Source: Melieria omissa (lineage: Eukaryota; Arthropoda; Insecta; Diptera; Ulidiidae). Taken from it: DNA of 64,000 bases. The position numbers were made by a program, and so were the translations under genes. Below the pieces are notes generated by a model. That model saw nothing but the letters and a program-made list of their open reading frames with translations. It was not told the DNA's origin and ran no database searches. Where the stretch lies: assembly GCA_963971225.1 (NCBI GenBank), contig OZ020269.1, forward strand, positions 8,246,001 through 8,310,000. The letters are read 5' to 3'. Shown piece by piece: positions 36,007 through 48,200 of this stretch; position 1 is the first letter of the stretch, and every line of letters starts with the position of its first letter.

Positions 36007-36915
36007 CTGGCGCGATCTCACATCGATATTGAATATTAATGAATCTCTTGATACACGTTTGGATTTAAACTTACGTTTATAATTAAGTTTCTATTGGATA
36101 AGTATGAATATGTAAATACCAAGAATTCGAATATGTTAAGCTTATTTCTTTTCTCTAATGTTTATTGAAAATAGAAAGCCAATGCGCTAGAAAATGCAAT
36201 ATTTAAGTTCAACTTTAATATAGTGTTTCGAGTAAGCTGCAATCTGTAAATATCAATATTTTTTGTACACATGAAATACAATTATTAAAAAAAAATTGCT
36301 TCTACAAATTATACTTTATCCTCTTTGTCTTCAATTTTGCCTTTATACAGCATCCGAGAGCTTCTATTTCAGTCATTATCATTACATGATTCAATCAACC
36401 CACAGTATAACCCAAGAATGCCAATCAATTATTATTATTATAACCCAAGAATAATAAAATAAATCTGGGCGAAATGGCGATCGAAAACTGCTTCGGCGTT
36501 TTTTTTTTTAGTATTCGTCACTAACAACACATGTCGGAGCAATATTTTCTTTCACACGAAAATATTGCGCGATGAAAAAAACATAAACAAGAAATCTTTT
36601 CCACGACATTTATTACTTTCAATCCCTTTCCACAAACCGAGTATTCTCTAGTGAGACCACAATTTCTCTTTACTACTGTTTGCTAAAGTTGAACCCAAGT
36701 TGAACCCAAGTTTCTGTAAATAGTACTTAAATTACAGCCCTGCGTTGTTTACCTTTGCTTTTGCGCATATTCGTACGCGCAATTTTTCATTTGCCTTTGT
36801 TACAAGTGGATGCATTTAGTTGTCGTTGCATTCCTATGCTAAAAGCAAAAATTGGAGGCAAATTGCAGAATAAAGACGTGGAATAAAATTGCGTAGTGGG
36901 TCGTAGGGCGTAAAA
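36007..36915. other. stil 3'UTR and ClC-b 5' region
   Basis: The first 280-450 nt carry stil poly(A) candidates (ATTAAA 36284-36289, AATAAA 36453-36458). The remainder is the presumed ClC-b promoter and leader. Two identical GTTGAACCCAAG words lie next to each other near 36688-36712. No coding exon seen. Confidence 0.45.
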
Positions 36916-39900
36916 ATGAAACGAAAAGACGATGTCGAACGTCTGGTTCACCTGGAGTCAAGTAGCGACGATGAGGACGATGATGAAATGTTGCTAGCAA
37001 AAAAAATTGCGGCGCCCACGCTTCCTGTTTCAAAGGCGACCGGTGCGGGTGGCTCAGGGCGAGGACCGAATGGAAGTAAGAAAGCAGCAGCGCCAAGTGA
37101 GCCTATCGTTTCCTCAGTGTTTGCGGTAAGTTTGTGAGGAAGAATTGCCTGCGTGACTCATTGTGCTTATCATTTGAATTTGTTCGTTTCCTCGAATTTC
37201 CTATTTTCGCATAGGAGCGTGATTCGGAACCGATCGCAGCTGCATCAGAACCAAAAGCGAATGGTGCCAGCAGTAGCGCTCGACCGACAACAACGGCCTC
37301 AGCAGCGTTGCAGCGTGCTGACAATGAGGCGGAGCCCACCTTTCATGTGCGTTCTCGGACGGCGGCGGTGAATGCAGCCAATGCGCGTCTGCTCCGCGAC
37401 GATATCTACGAGGTGAGCAAGTGGCGTCAGATAAGCACTGAATGCTTTTCCTTTCAATAAGCAATGCTATCGATCGAATCGACTTTTTGCAGAGCCTGGA
37501 TTACGAGGTGTGCGAGAATGTGCTCTTTCAGGAAGAGCAGCAGCGCACCAATAATGTACGCTTCAACATACGCAAAGACATACTCCGCTGGATCTTATTC
37601 ATAATGATTGGCGTCTTCACAGCCCTGATCGCTTGTTCCATTGACATACCCATCGAAGAACTGTCGGCACTTAAATATTCGCTTCTTAGGAACTGTAAGT
37701 GGAGACTCCCCCGTATATTATATTATCTTTCACCCACATCAATCAGTGTCACTTGGCTGTAAATGTGTAATGCGAGAAAATAAGTAAACAAAACATTTGT
37801 ATGATTCCGCTAGGCGTCCAGAGCAATGCGGCGTCCCCAAGTGAAGGCAACTTGGTTATTCCGTACCTGTACTGGCTGGGCATGAGTGTAGGGCCGGTGG
37901 TGCTGGGCGCCTGCATGGTTACTTACATCGAGCCCATTACAGCGGGAAGCGGCATGCCGCAGGTGAAGAGTTACCTGAACGGTGTGAAGGTTCCGCGCCT
38001 TGTGCGCATCAAGACGCTAGCTGTGAAGGCAATTGGAGTGATCACTGCGGTGGTGGGCGGTCTCGTTGGCGGCAAGGTTAGTGTAGTGCATGTTTTAAGG
38101 GAAGTCACGTATTCTTGATTTCTGTGTTTATAGGAAGGTCCCATGGTGCACGCTGGCGCTGTGGTCGCTGCAGGCATTTCGCAGGGCAAGAGCACAACTT
38201 TCATCAAGGACTTTCACATATTTCGCGCCTTTCGCGATGATCACGAAAAGCGCGACTTTGTGCTGGGCGGTGCCGCTGCAGGTGTGGCAGCCGCATTCGG
38301 TTCGCCTATTGGCGGCATGTTGTTCTCGCTGGAGGAGGCGGCCAGCTTCTGGAATCAACATCTCATCTGGCGCACTCTGGTCGCCTCCATTATCAGCTCA
38401 TTCACACTGAACATAGTGTTGTCCGCGTATCATGGGCTCACTAACTTCACATTCACCGGCCTCTTCAATTTGGGAAAATTTGACCAACCTCCGACGTTCG
38501 AGTACTTCGAGCTGCCGCTTTTTATGTTGCTCGGCGTGACGGGCGGTCTGATGGGCGCGATATGGAATTCGTTGAACACACACATCAATCGTTTCCGTAC
38601 CCGTTTCATCAAAATGAAGTGGGCGCGCATCATTGAGGCGGCACTGGTGGCAGTGTTGGGTGTGACGTTGGCCTGCGTGATGATTTTCTTTATAAACGAT
38701 TGCCGGCCGCTAGGCAACGATCCGACCGATTATCCGGTTAAGGTAAGCTCGGATCTTCATTTTTATTTATTACAGAGATAATGTCTGGGCTTATTTTCAG
38801 CTGTTCTGCGAGGATAACGAATATAATGCAGTCGCCTCACTTTGGTTCCAAACGCCCGAGGCCACGGTGCGCTCACTTTTCCACGATCCACCAGGTGAAG
38901 CTTGCCGACACTTTCAGTAAAAACCATAGCCTACTAATTTATCGATTTGCAGGCTCGCATAAAATTCTGACGCTGACCGTGTTCACGCTGGTGTATTTCT
39001 TACTGGCCTGCATGACATTCGGCCTTAACGTGTCGTTGGGCATTTTCATACCCACAGTATTGGTAGGCGCCGCCTGGGGTCGCCTGGTTGCCATGATAAT
39101 CTTCTACATATTTCCCGAAGCGGTATTACGGAATTAAGCGGCTTGCGCCAGATTTATTTTTTTAAATTAATTGTTTTCTCATACTTTGACAGGCATTCCT
39201 GAATCCTGGCAAGTACGCGCTGATTGGCGCCGCCGCCAATTTGGGCGGTGTGCTGCGCATGACCATCAGCTTGTCCGTCATACTCATGGAGACAACAGGC
39301 ATCGAAACATCGTTTTTCTTTCCGTTAATAATCACGTTGATAAGTGCCAAGTGGGTGGGTGACTACTTCAACGAGGTGAGCCTGTTTGAACACAGCAGCC
39401 ATGATGGTGATCGCCTAATTTTTCCTCTCACAGGGCATCTACGACATACAAATACGCATGAGTTGCGTTCCCGTGCTGCCCTGGGAGCCGCTGCCCAAGT
39501 ACAAAGGTCTGAAGGCCTCACACATAATGAGTGCGCCCGTGATTTGCATCAAGAAACGCGACAACGCCAACTACATTTACGACATACTGAAGCGCTGCAA
39601 CCACAACGGATTTCCCGTTGTGGAGGATGTCCAGGGTGTAAGTGTGCCCAGTTTGTGAGATTGCTTCGCATGGCCGTCAGTTCTATAATCGTACACTTTT
39701 GCAGAACGATCGGGCTCATGGGCGTGTATGCGGCTTTGTGCTGCGCTCCCAGCTGGTTGTGATACTCCTGAAGTCTTTGTATGAGGAGAAGAAACGATTC
39801 TGGGAAAACGAAATCTCCATACAGACATTCAGAGACGTTTATCCGCGCTACCCATCAATTGATGTGAGTTCGCACTTAAGTCTTTTCAAAATTACTTTGT

Positions 39901-40205
39901 TAATCAGCTGTCTATCTCCATGCAGAGCGTGCGCATGCACCGCGACAAGGTGAACTATACGATCAACTTGGATATTTTCATGAATCCGGCACCGGTGCGT
40001 GTCTGTGAGGTAAATACATTTTGAGGCTTAACTCTTGGTTTTACTAACTCGCTAATACTTGTCCATTGCGCTATCTTGACAGCATGATTCGGTGCCGAAG
40101 ATTTTCAACAAGTTCCGTGCGCTCGGTCTGCGCCACATGGTCGTCATCGATCGCGAGAATCGCGTTGTTGGCATCATAACGCGCAAGGATTTCCTGTACA
40201 AGTAA
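36916..40205 (+). CDS. ClC-b: ClC-b, lysosomal 2Cl-/H+ exchanger of the CLC-6/7 branch
   Basis: Endolysosomal chloride/proton antiporter; the vertebrate relative CLC-7 works with Ostm1 (family knowledge). Twelve exons: 36916-37125, 37215-37412, 37493-37694, 37814-38076, 38134-38742, 38801-38894, 38953-39122, 39193-39375, 39434-39637, 39705-39863, 39926-40009, 40083-40205; 832 aa, near CLC-7's length. The acidic N-terminus holds a dileucine sorting motif DDEMLL (22-27). Selectivity motifs GSGMP (248-252), GKEGP with gating Glu292, and GIFIP are present. Glu359 in SLEEAASFW lies 67 residues after the gating Glu, as does the proton glutamate of CLC-7, so coupled exchange is expected. Two CBS domains follow (ASHIMSAPV... 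and [10 protein letters not shown]...[13 protein letters not shown]). ATG context TAAAAATG is strong. It is convergent with Sin3A. Confidence 0.97.
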
Positions 40206-40494
40206 ACTAAAGTGACACTGCAGCTTGTGCTATAGGACGAAAGAAATCGATTTTAAGTTATTGTTTTTACTATATTACCAATCTATATTACTTGTCGAAT
40301 ATATTATTTCCTAAAAGTCCTTAAAACTTGACGTGATATCATTAAAAAAAATCCGTTTTCTAAACTATTAGGGTTAAGTCATTTTACACAAGTTATTAAA
40401 AATTAATTATATTAGATACAAATTATGTGTCTGTGGTTTTGTACACATTAAGTTACTATCATTTATCACAGCGACAACACTGCGCTCACTCGTA

Positions 40495-40500
40495 AATAAA
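40495..40500 (+). terminator. ClC-b: Poly(A) signal of ClC-b
   Basis: AATAAA lies 290 nt after the stop codon in AT-rich sequence, just before a piggyBac-type MITE that separates the convergent ClC-b and Sin3A 3' ends. Confidence 0.55.
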
Positions 40501-40574
40501 GATATATTGAGATATTGCTCTAGCAATCAAAACAAATGTGCGTTATTTCAAAAACCAATTCAAATGGTACTTAA

Positions 40575-40725
40575 CACGTTGAGTGCCACATGAGACCACG
40601 TTGGTCTCACACGAATTTTTGCCTCCTGTGCCGCGTGAGACCAACGTGGTCTCACAGTCAATACAAAAAAAATGCCTGTGGCCTGTGGGGACAATTTTTT
40701 GGATTGTATGGTGGCACTCAATGTG
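40575..40725. mobile_element. piggyBac-type MITE (151 bp)
   Basis: The element is flanked by TTAA on both sides (40571-40574 and 40726-40729), the target site of piggyBac transposons. Its ends are inverted repeats: CACGTTGAGTGCCAC on the left and GTGGCACTCAATGTG on the right, one mismatch in 15. Inside are two near-palindromes, TGAGACCACGTTGGTCTCA and TGAGACCAACGTGGTCTCA, which are reverse complements of each other. There is no coding capacity. It lies between the 3' ends of ClC-b and Sin3A. Confidence 0.85.
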
Positions 40726-42296
40726 TTAAGGCTACTTTTAGCATCCCGGCAGAGAGTGACTGGCTTCCAACAACTTTCCCTTTCCTTTGACCCACAAAAC
40801 AAAACACAATCGTCTTTTATTTTACAATTTTATCTCAAATGATTAAAATTTTTCTTTATTCAGCTTTTTAATGTTTTCTTTTTCTCTTTTATTTTATTTT
40901 TGCATAGCGCAAAACTATTTTACTGCTAGTATATAATAATTTTACGTTTTTCTCTTGCTTCTTTTTCAGTGTGTATGCTATAAATCCTATAATTATTACA
41001 AAATAATTATATGCACAATTAAACTTATACAAAATGGGAAATTATGAAAAAGTGCTTACTAGTAGATTACATTCTAGTTTCATCGACTGCTACTACTCGT
41101 TTTACATTTCTACGACTAAATGTACATAGTTCATTTTCTTTTTTTGTGGTTTTGTTATTTTGTTTTAATGCTAATGCTTTTGCTTTTCTCCTGCTCTCAC
41201 ATTTACAAACACAAGATCAATAGAAAAAATATGCAACTACATCTAGGCGTACAGGGTCGAATAGCGAAAAAGTACTTACACACTTATTGCATACGTTAGT
41301 TGTATATATGTAATCGTACAATATATATGTATCTATATGTTTATGTATATATATTTAGATTAGCTGACGTTCCAGTGCATTTGTGGTTAGCACATTAGTC
41401 ATTAGTGATTTAACGCTACCGATTTAGTGATTACAAGTTACGCTGAAGAATTATAGAGTAAAAGGATACTCGAAAACCTACATTGGCGCAGGAAATTAGC
41501 CTAAGTGCATTCGAATAAAACGATTTGCCGTGCGCCCGATTTCCTATGACATCCTATGCTGTATGTACATATGCGTATATACACACATACCGTCGTATGC
41601 AATTGTGTGGGTATCTGCTGGGGCGTCAATTTTAGTGTATGCAAGTCAAAATCGTCTAATGCTAGCTTTAAATTAATCAATTAAATTAATGCGAATTTCA
41701 TAAAGTTCCGTCCGCACTTCGAATTTCCCCGATCTGCTGCCTGGCATGCAAGAAATTATATTAATTGCAATAGAAACATCGTCAACAGTGCGCACCGACA
41801 GCTTAAATACAATTCACTTAAACCAAATAATAGCGAAACTTTTACGATTAAAATTAAGTTCTGAGCGCATAACCTGCGCACATCACCGGCATTACCGTTC
41901 ATCGCTTTGCCAGCAAGCAGAAATTGTTCGAGGAAATTCGCTTCAATTCGCTTGCTCCATGTTAAACACTACATTTTAAAATTGTATTGAATCGAGTTCA
42001 AAAAGCTCTGCCAATAGAAAAATGCACAATCTGCTTAACAGAATCTTATAACTAGCAAATAATCCAAGTTAGTGTTCTTTCTTCAAATTGAGATGGAGTT
42101 GGTTGACTACGGCAAAGCAATGCAGCACTCCCTAATGTAATAATCTGTCGTATGCGGGGGCTGGCTGCTCCATGCCTGTGTGGCTATCTAAGCCTACAGC
42201 TGCCTGCCGCTTCGTGCGCTCTGTGTAGAACGAGGACCGAGCGCCGGCACTCGGCGGGCTGGCAAGCACGCGACTGCTCGCCGCCTTGCGGCCGAT
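40726..42296 (-). other. Sin3A: Probable 3'UTR of Sin3A
   Basis: About 1.5 kb downstream of the Sin3A stop has no coding potential. Reverse-strand AATAAA hexamers (plus-strand TTTATT) at 40860-40855 and 40821-40816 could end the transcript just short of the MITE at 40575-40725. The real end could be nearer the stop; no single site stands out. Confidence 0.4.
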
Positions 42297-45200
42297 TCAG
42301 CTCTCCAGCGGTCGGCTGGTGGAGTTGCCGCCTCCGCTCGACTGCTGCTGGGACGATTCTGCCGCTGCTGACACTGTCACAGTGGCCGTAGCGCTTGCAG
42401 AGCCGCTGCCTCCGCCTGTCGTTGTTGCAGTGGTGCTAGCCAGCGGCGTCTGTACCGATGGCACCGGGCCGCCGGCAATGGTACTGCATTGCGTCGTTGC
42501 CAATGTCATAGAAGCAGCAGTATCAGTGGCTGTCGATAGTACGCTGGTGTTGCTGTCACCGCCGTTGCCTCCTAGCGTCACTTTGTAGCTGTTGTATACG
42601 CGGTATGGTGTTCGCTTTACGTCGTTCTGCGGTAGTACTTTCGTCTTTAGGGCCCAACTCACAGAGGATGCAGTGCCGTTTGCGCTATTGTTGCTGGCTG
42701 TGGCGGGCAGCGTTTTGCCCAGCAGCCAGTCGTTGCATTGCTGCTGTTGCTGCTCGTTCACGTGGTCCGTCAACCATTTTTGCGCAAAACGCTGGAAGCC
42801 TCTATATTTGCGTTGTGTCACCAGCAAATGGGACTGCAAGCGAAAAGGGAATGGTGAGTTTAGGATAACGTGGATACGAAAAACTCGCTACTTACCATTT
42901 TAGCGCGCCGCACCGAGTCCAATTTGAAGAAAATAAAGTTCTTGTTGATAACAAGCACCTGCCGACCGCCAGCATTCAGTTTCATCTTGTCGCGATCGCT
43001 GACCAAATACTTTTCTGCGCCACTACCAACCAACACGCTGCCCACTCGCTCCGGCGGCCGTTTGCTCCACAATGCCTCTGCGCCGGGCATTAGCGTCGTT
43101 GCACTGGCGCCAGCCGCAGCCACTCCATCACCACTGCCTGAGCTGGTCGTCACAGCTGCAGCGTCTGCCGATCCGCCGGATGTTGCCGCGCCCGCTACAG
43201 CATTAGCGTTGGATGCTGCCCTCGAATGTTGATCGGGCATGAGACGTGCCTGTTCGGCCTTTAGACAAGCGGAGCGCTTGTTGCGTTTCAGGAAGCGCGC
43301 CTTCCGTAGCAGCTGAAAGTCCTGCGAATTAAGCGAAGAAACAAATGTAATCTTTATATTTATGTATCAATTGAAACGGGGGAAATTGAATTGAAGGCGT
43401 GGTGGTGTGTTGGTGGTGGCACAACACAAAGCATGCAGCAACAAACACGATTTTTTTTAATTGCAAATAACAAACGAACCAAAGCATCACATTCAAATAT
43501 TTAATTTGTTTAAACAATCAACGTTTTTCAAAGCGAAAATATTTTTAATTAGAAACTCAAGTCCGAGACCATGGGCGGTCAGAAGCGCAAGAGAATATCA
43601 GGTCACATACACACACACACTGTTGTTCAAAACAAATTCTTACAAATAAAACCATTATTAAATAGACATTAAGAGAGAAAAACAACAATAAACTTCATCG
43701 AATGCATATAGAAGAAAAATAAAGCACCTTACCACAATCGTAAAAAAAGAACCTTCGGTGGATTGAGTACATTTCGTACCATTTACTGTTGAGACAGAAA
43801 ACGAAAACTTAAGGAATGCACCGAAACTACTGGTTTCCAACCAACAATCTGGACAAAAAACATGGGCACGCCGAGTTGGTCCAAGTGCGTCATCCGGACA
43901 TTCAAACTAATCGGCTGTATTCGTAAACGGTACTTAAACATGCAACTATCGACGTCGCTGACTAGAGAATACTTTTTAGCTTTGCAGCCCATTTCGAACT
44001 CCCAAAACTTCCTTACACATTCCGGCCCTCGCAGCGACTCTGAACAGGCCCACGGCACTGTTGCACGAAAGGAACAGGCGAGAAGAAATAAGAACATGCA
44101 ACCACGCACCAAACCACGCCGCACATCCTATCGCCGCCGCCGCAGAGACAAGCAACGAACGCACACAACTGCCACTACGCCTACGTTACACAAACAACAA
44201 ATGCGATTTTACGGCCAACAAAAATTAGTCGAAAGCGACAACTTACCTTTGCAAATAGGAAAATTATGTTTACGTGCGTTTGTTAGTTTTCGGTAGTCTT
44301 CGCTCTTTGGTTTAAAATGCTTTAAGAAAACAAGTGCATTTCTCCTTTTGATTATCAAATCAAATAAATATATTTGTCTTGCTCCGTTTTGCATGGATTC
44401 AAATTTCATATGTATGTATGTATATACTTATATTGGTAAATGTGTGTTCGAAGAAAAAGGAAACGAGAATGCCAACACTATGCGGCACTACCAGCTGTAA
44501 TAACTTGATTCCGGAATCGACTGAGCGCCCTACTCTACTTACAGTCTAATGCTAATTTTAATGCAAGCGTCAATAAATGCTAATTCCAATACTGTTTACA
44601 GTGCTTATGTATTTTTTAAGTATAAAAAACAGTTTTAGTTACAATAAAACGCTCATGCCGGCACGGCAGCCGCGACGCTCAGTTTTCACTTTCACTTTTA
44701 CTTTTCACTTTGCATATTTACGTATCAATGCGATCTTTTTCGGCTAATTTTAATTTGAATATTCGGTATGCAATTTCTCCATCTCACACTACAATATTTA
44801 CAGTAAAAAGGACACTGACACTGGCACAAACAGCGTCGCCCCAGCAGCACACGTTCCACAACGGCAGCGCAATATATAAAATTTACATTGACTACGTGGG
44901 GCTTAAAACTTTCATATGGTGAATGAATGTGTACACATGAGTTGAGAAAAATATATACGTTTTATGCTCGAAAAGAATGAAAAGTGCCAATTATTTCAAA
45001 CCCAACTATGAGACTATCAATGATAAACATAAAAGGCTTTTAAACATAAAACGAATAAAAAAAAGGAAAAGAACGAACGTCAAAAGTCTACGAACAGCAA
45101 ATGAACCAAAGTCTCAACTTCCAAAAGTAAAACATGATCAACACTGTAGTCGACAGCGATTTGGTGCGAAAATATTGCAATTTTGATTATTGTTTTTTGT

Positions 45201-48200
45201 GTCAGTTTTGTTTGCGTAATTACATTTGCACTTGAAGCTGTGGCGAGGCGAGCAAACAAAATTACAATTTGACTAAAAGTGTGCCTGTCAGTTGTGGCTA
45301 GTTTGCGGGTCCTATTTTATTTATTTATAACTTGTTTATGGTTTCCTTTTTAATTAACTGTTTTCTCTATTTAAATTGTTGTGTTTAGCTTGTCTTATGG
45401 CAATTTTACAAAATGTTTAAAAGTTAAAATGTTCATAGTTTTGTATTTTGCATTTAAGCCTTGGGTTTGACCTGGTACGGAAGAATCGAAAAAAATGAAA
45501 GAAAATGCAGAAAAGCATTAATTAGTGATTTCCGTGTGGAATTTTGTCTTGTTTTGGTTGGTATAGTAGTTTCGATTTCGATATGTTGTCATTGATAAAA
45601 TGAAACAGTATGTTATGACTTTTGAAAACAAATTAAATGAACACAAAACAAAAACAAACTATATCCACAATTCACAATCAAGAGACGCAACAACACTAAC
45701 GCAATTGGGGCGAATTTGTGCTTTAGTTGAGCGAAATGACAACATAAAACACGAGCACATATTTACAATCATTGCGTGAATGAGGAAATCGAAAAGAAAA
45801 ACGACACGCAACTACGCTAGGAAGCAGAAAAGGGATTACAGAAGAGACGGTGTTTTGAGATAAAAAAAAAAGCAAACAGGTTACAATTTGACTGGTGCGA
45901 TCAGTTTTGTGCACAGTTAAACCGATGTAAGCAGTGCAAAAATGAGGACTTTTTTGGTAATGCATTCTTCAGATTTGCAACTGGGATTTGTATGATGTGA
46001 GGATATGCTTGAGTCGTTCTCAAGCAAGTCAGTCAAGCTCTAATTTCTTGATATATTTCAGATTTTAATATCACACAAATTGTGTGTATGTATATAAAAT
46101 TCAAAAAACGCATATGGTTATTGCTTTTGAAGGACTCATACATGTTATTGTCTTTGTTTACTTATATAAATATATAGCAAAAGATAAAGGCTTATTCATT
46201 CATATCAGAAAAGACAGATTGCCCAACCACCTTTCAGTGCATTTAAAGATATATTGAAATAACATCCGGTATTGGGAATAATATTCGGTACTGACACAAA
46301 TTATAGTACAAAACCATTTGCAGAATGAAAACATAGTTCATATTGCCATCTCATTCTATATGAAATTGCAAAGTGCAAGTGGAATGTTTGCAACCCACTA
46401 AAAACCAACAACCAAGTTCAATACAAAACAGGTTCGTAAGTGATGCTTCTTCCATTGTCTCTAGCACCTAAAGACGGTTCGAGGCGACAAGTATTTACAT
46501 AGTCAACAAAGCTAAAAGTTGTCTCCCACTTCAGAATGATTCAAATAATCCCTAAATTTACCATAGTTTGTTTATAGCATTGCGCGATCAATTCCTGTAA
46601 GCAACATCTCCAATGTACGTTTTTCTCAAAATTACGCAGAGGAATGTTTCCACATCACTACACCAACATTCATCACATTGCATACAAAATAACTATGTAT
46701 GTTATTACATTATATTGAATTTACATCATAGAATCAGTTTCCTTGCTAACTTATACTTCCTCTCTATCCACCAAACAATAAGCAGTTCAGAACTACAAAA
46801 AATACTAAACTAAATTAATTCTTAACCGAAAAGAATGCATTTACATTAAACCCGAAAGTATAAGGAAACAAACTCACACAAACAGAAAAAACTCAGTGGG
46901 AATTGAACCGAATCGAACTAAACACCAAACGGCTCAACACAATTGCAAGCCAGAAGAAATTCGCGTACAGGTAATTACACAATAGAAGTTTGTGCACAAT
47001 TAGTCAAAACTAAGAGCTACTCACCAGTGCGTCGTCATCCATGCGTTCCAATTTGATTTCCGTGCTGTCTGCATCAGCGGCAATTGATGAAGACGCGTTC
47101 GCTGCATTGGCACTCGCAGCACTGCAGCCCGCATTCGCTGACCCGCCAGTGCTTGAAGAGCACGTTGCTGCCGTTGAGCCCGTGGAGCTGGAGGCGGTAC
47201 TAGCACCTGCATGACCGCCCATCGCATTTGCCGGATTCACCGAACGGTCAACGTATTTATTCCAAGTCTTCACTTTATTCACCGGCTTTTCCACCTCCTC
47301 CGTCTCGGTGTCCAGCAATTCAATGGTGACACGACAATCGATTTTGTACTGCAACGTATCCACAGAGAAGACATTCAATAACCCATTATGACAACAATCA
47401 CAGTAATTAAGAGCACTTACAATATACACCTTGAAGCAGTTCTCCTCATGCAAACTGGCTTCCGCCTTGCGCTGATACGCCAACTCGCTGGCGTAGTTTT
47501 TGTGTGCGTTGCGGCACAGACTGCCTGCGCCACCGTGTCGCTGCTCATGATGGTACAGCTCGACGCACTCGAGCGCACCCCGCTCCGTCACACAATTCTG
47601 TAGTTGACGCACAGCATTTGAAACCACCTGACAAACGAAAAATTAATATCAGTTTAAGTTGAACACTGAATCACCGATATGGCTTTTACCTTGTCTAGAG
47701 TGAAGGATATGTACGCGTGTATGCCGAACATCTCGCGCATTGAATCCTCGAATGTGTTCGAGTCCATATTGCCATCGAGCACATTCTTGAGCATGTCCAG
47801 GAATGTGGAATAGTAATCCTCGACTTGTATCTCGGATTTCGGTTTCAGTCTTAGGGCGGTCGCTGTGCTCTCACGCCGCTTGCTGCGGCACTTCTCCTCC
47901 TCCTTGATCAGTATCTGGGCGCGATCGTACATAGTGCGCAGTCGCTCGCACAATATGGCGTGCAGACGCAAGAACAAATACCAATTGTTGTTGGCGAAAA
48001 AGAGCGCGTAAGCTTCGTCCTAATGGGAATGGCAAATCAAAATCATAAACTGCAGAAAATTAATAGAATTTGACTGAATTTACCGCATGCTTGCTGATGG
48101 CATGTGGGGGCATCGCTATGTCAACATCCATGTCCTGCACCTCTTCCTTCACTTCCGTTTTAACCGCAGAGCCAGTCACGCTGCTGGTGGGTATTGTTGG

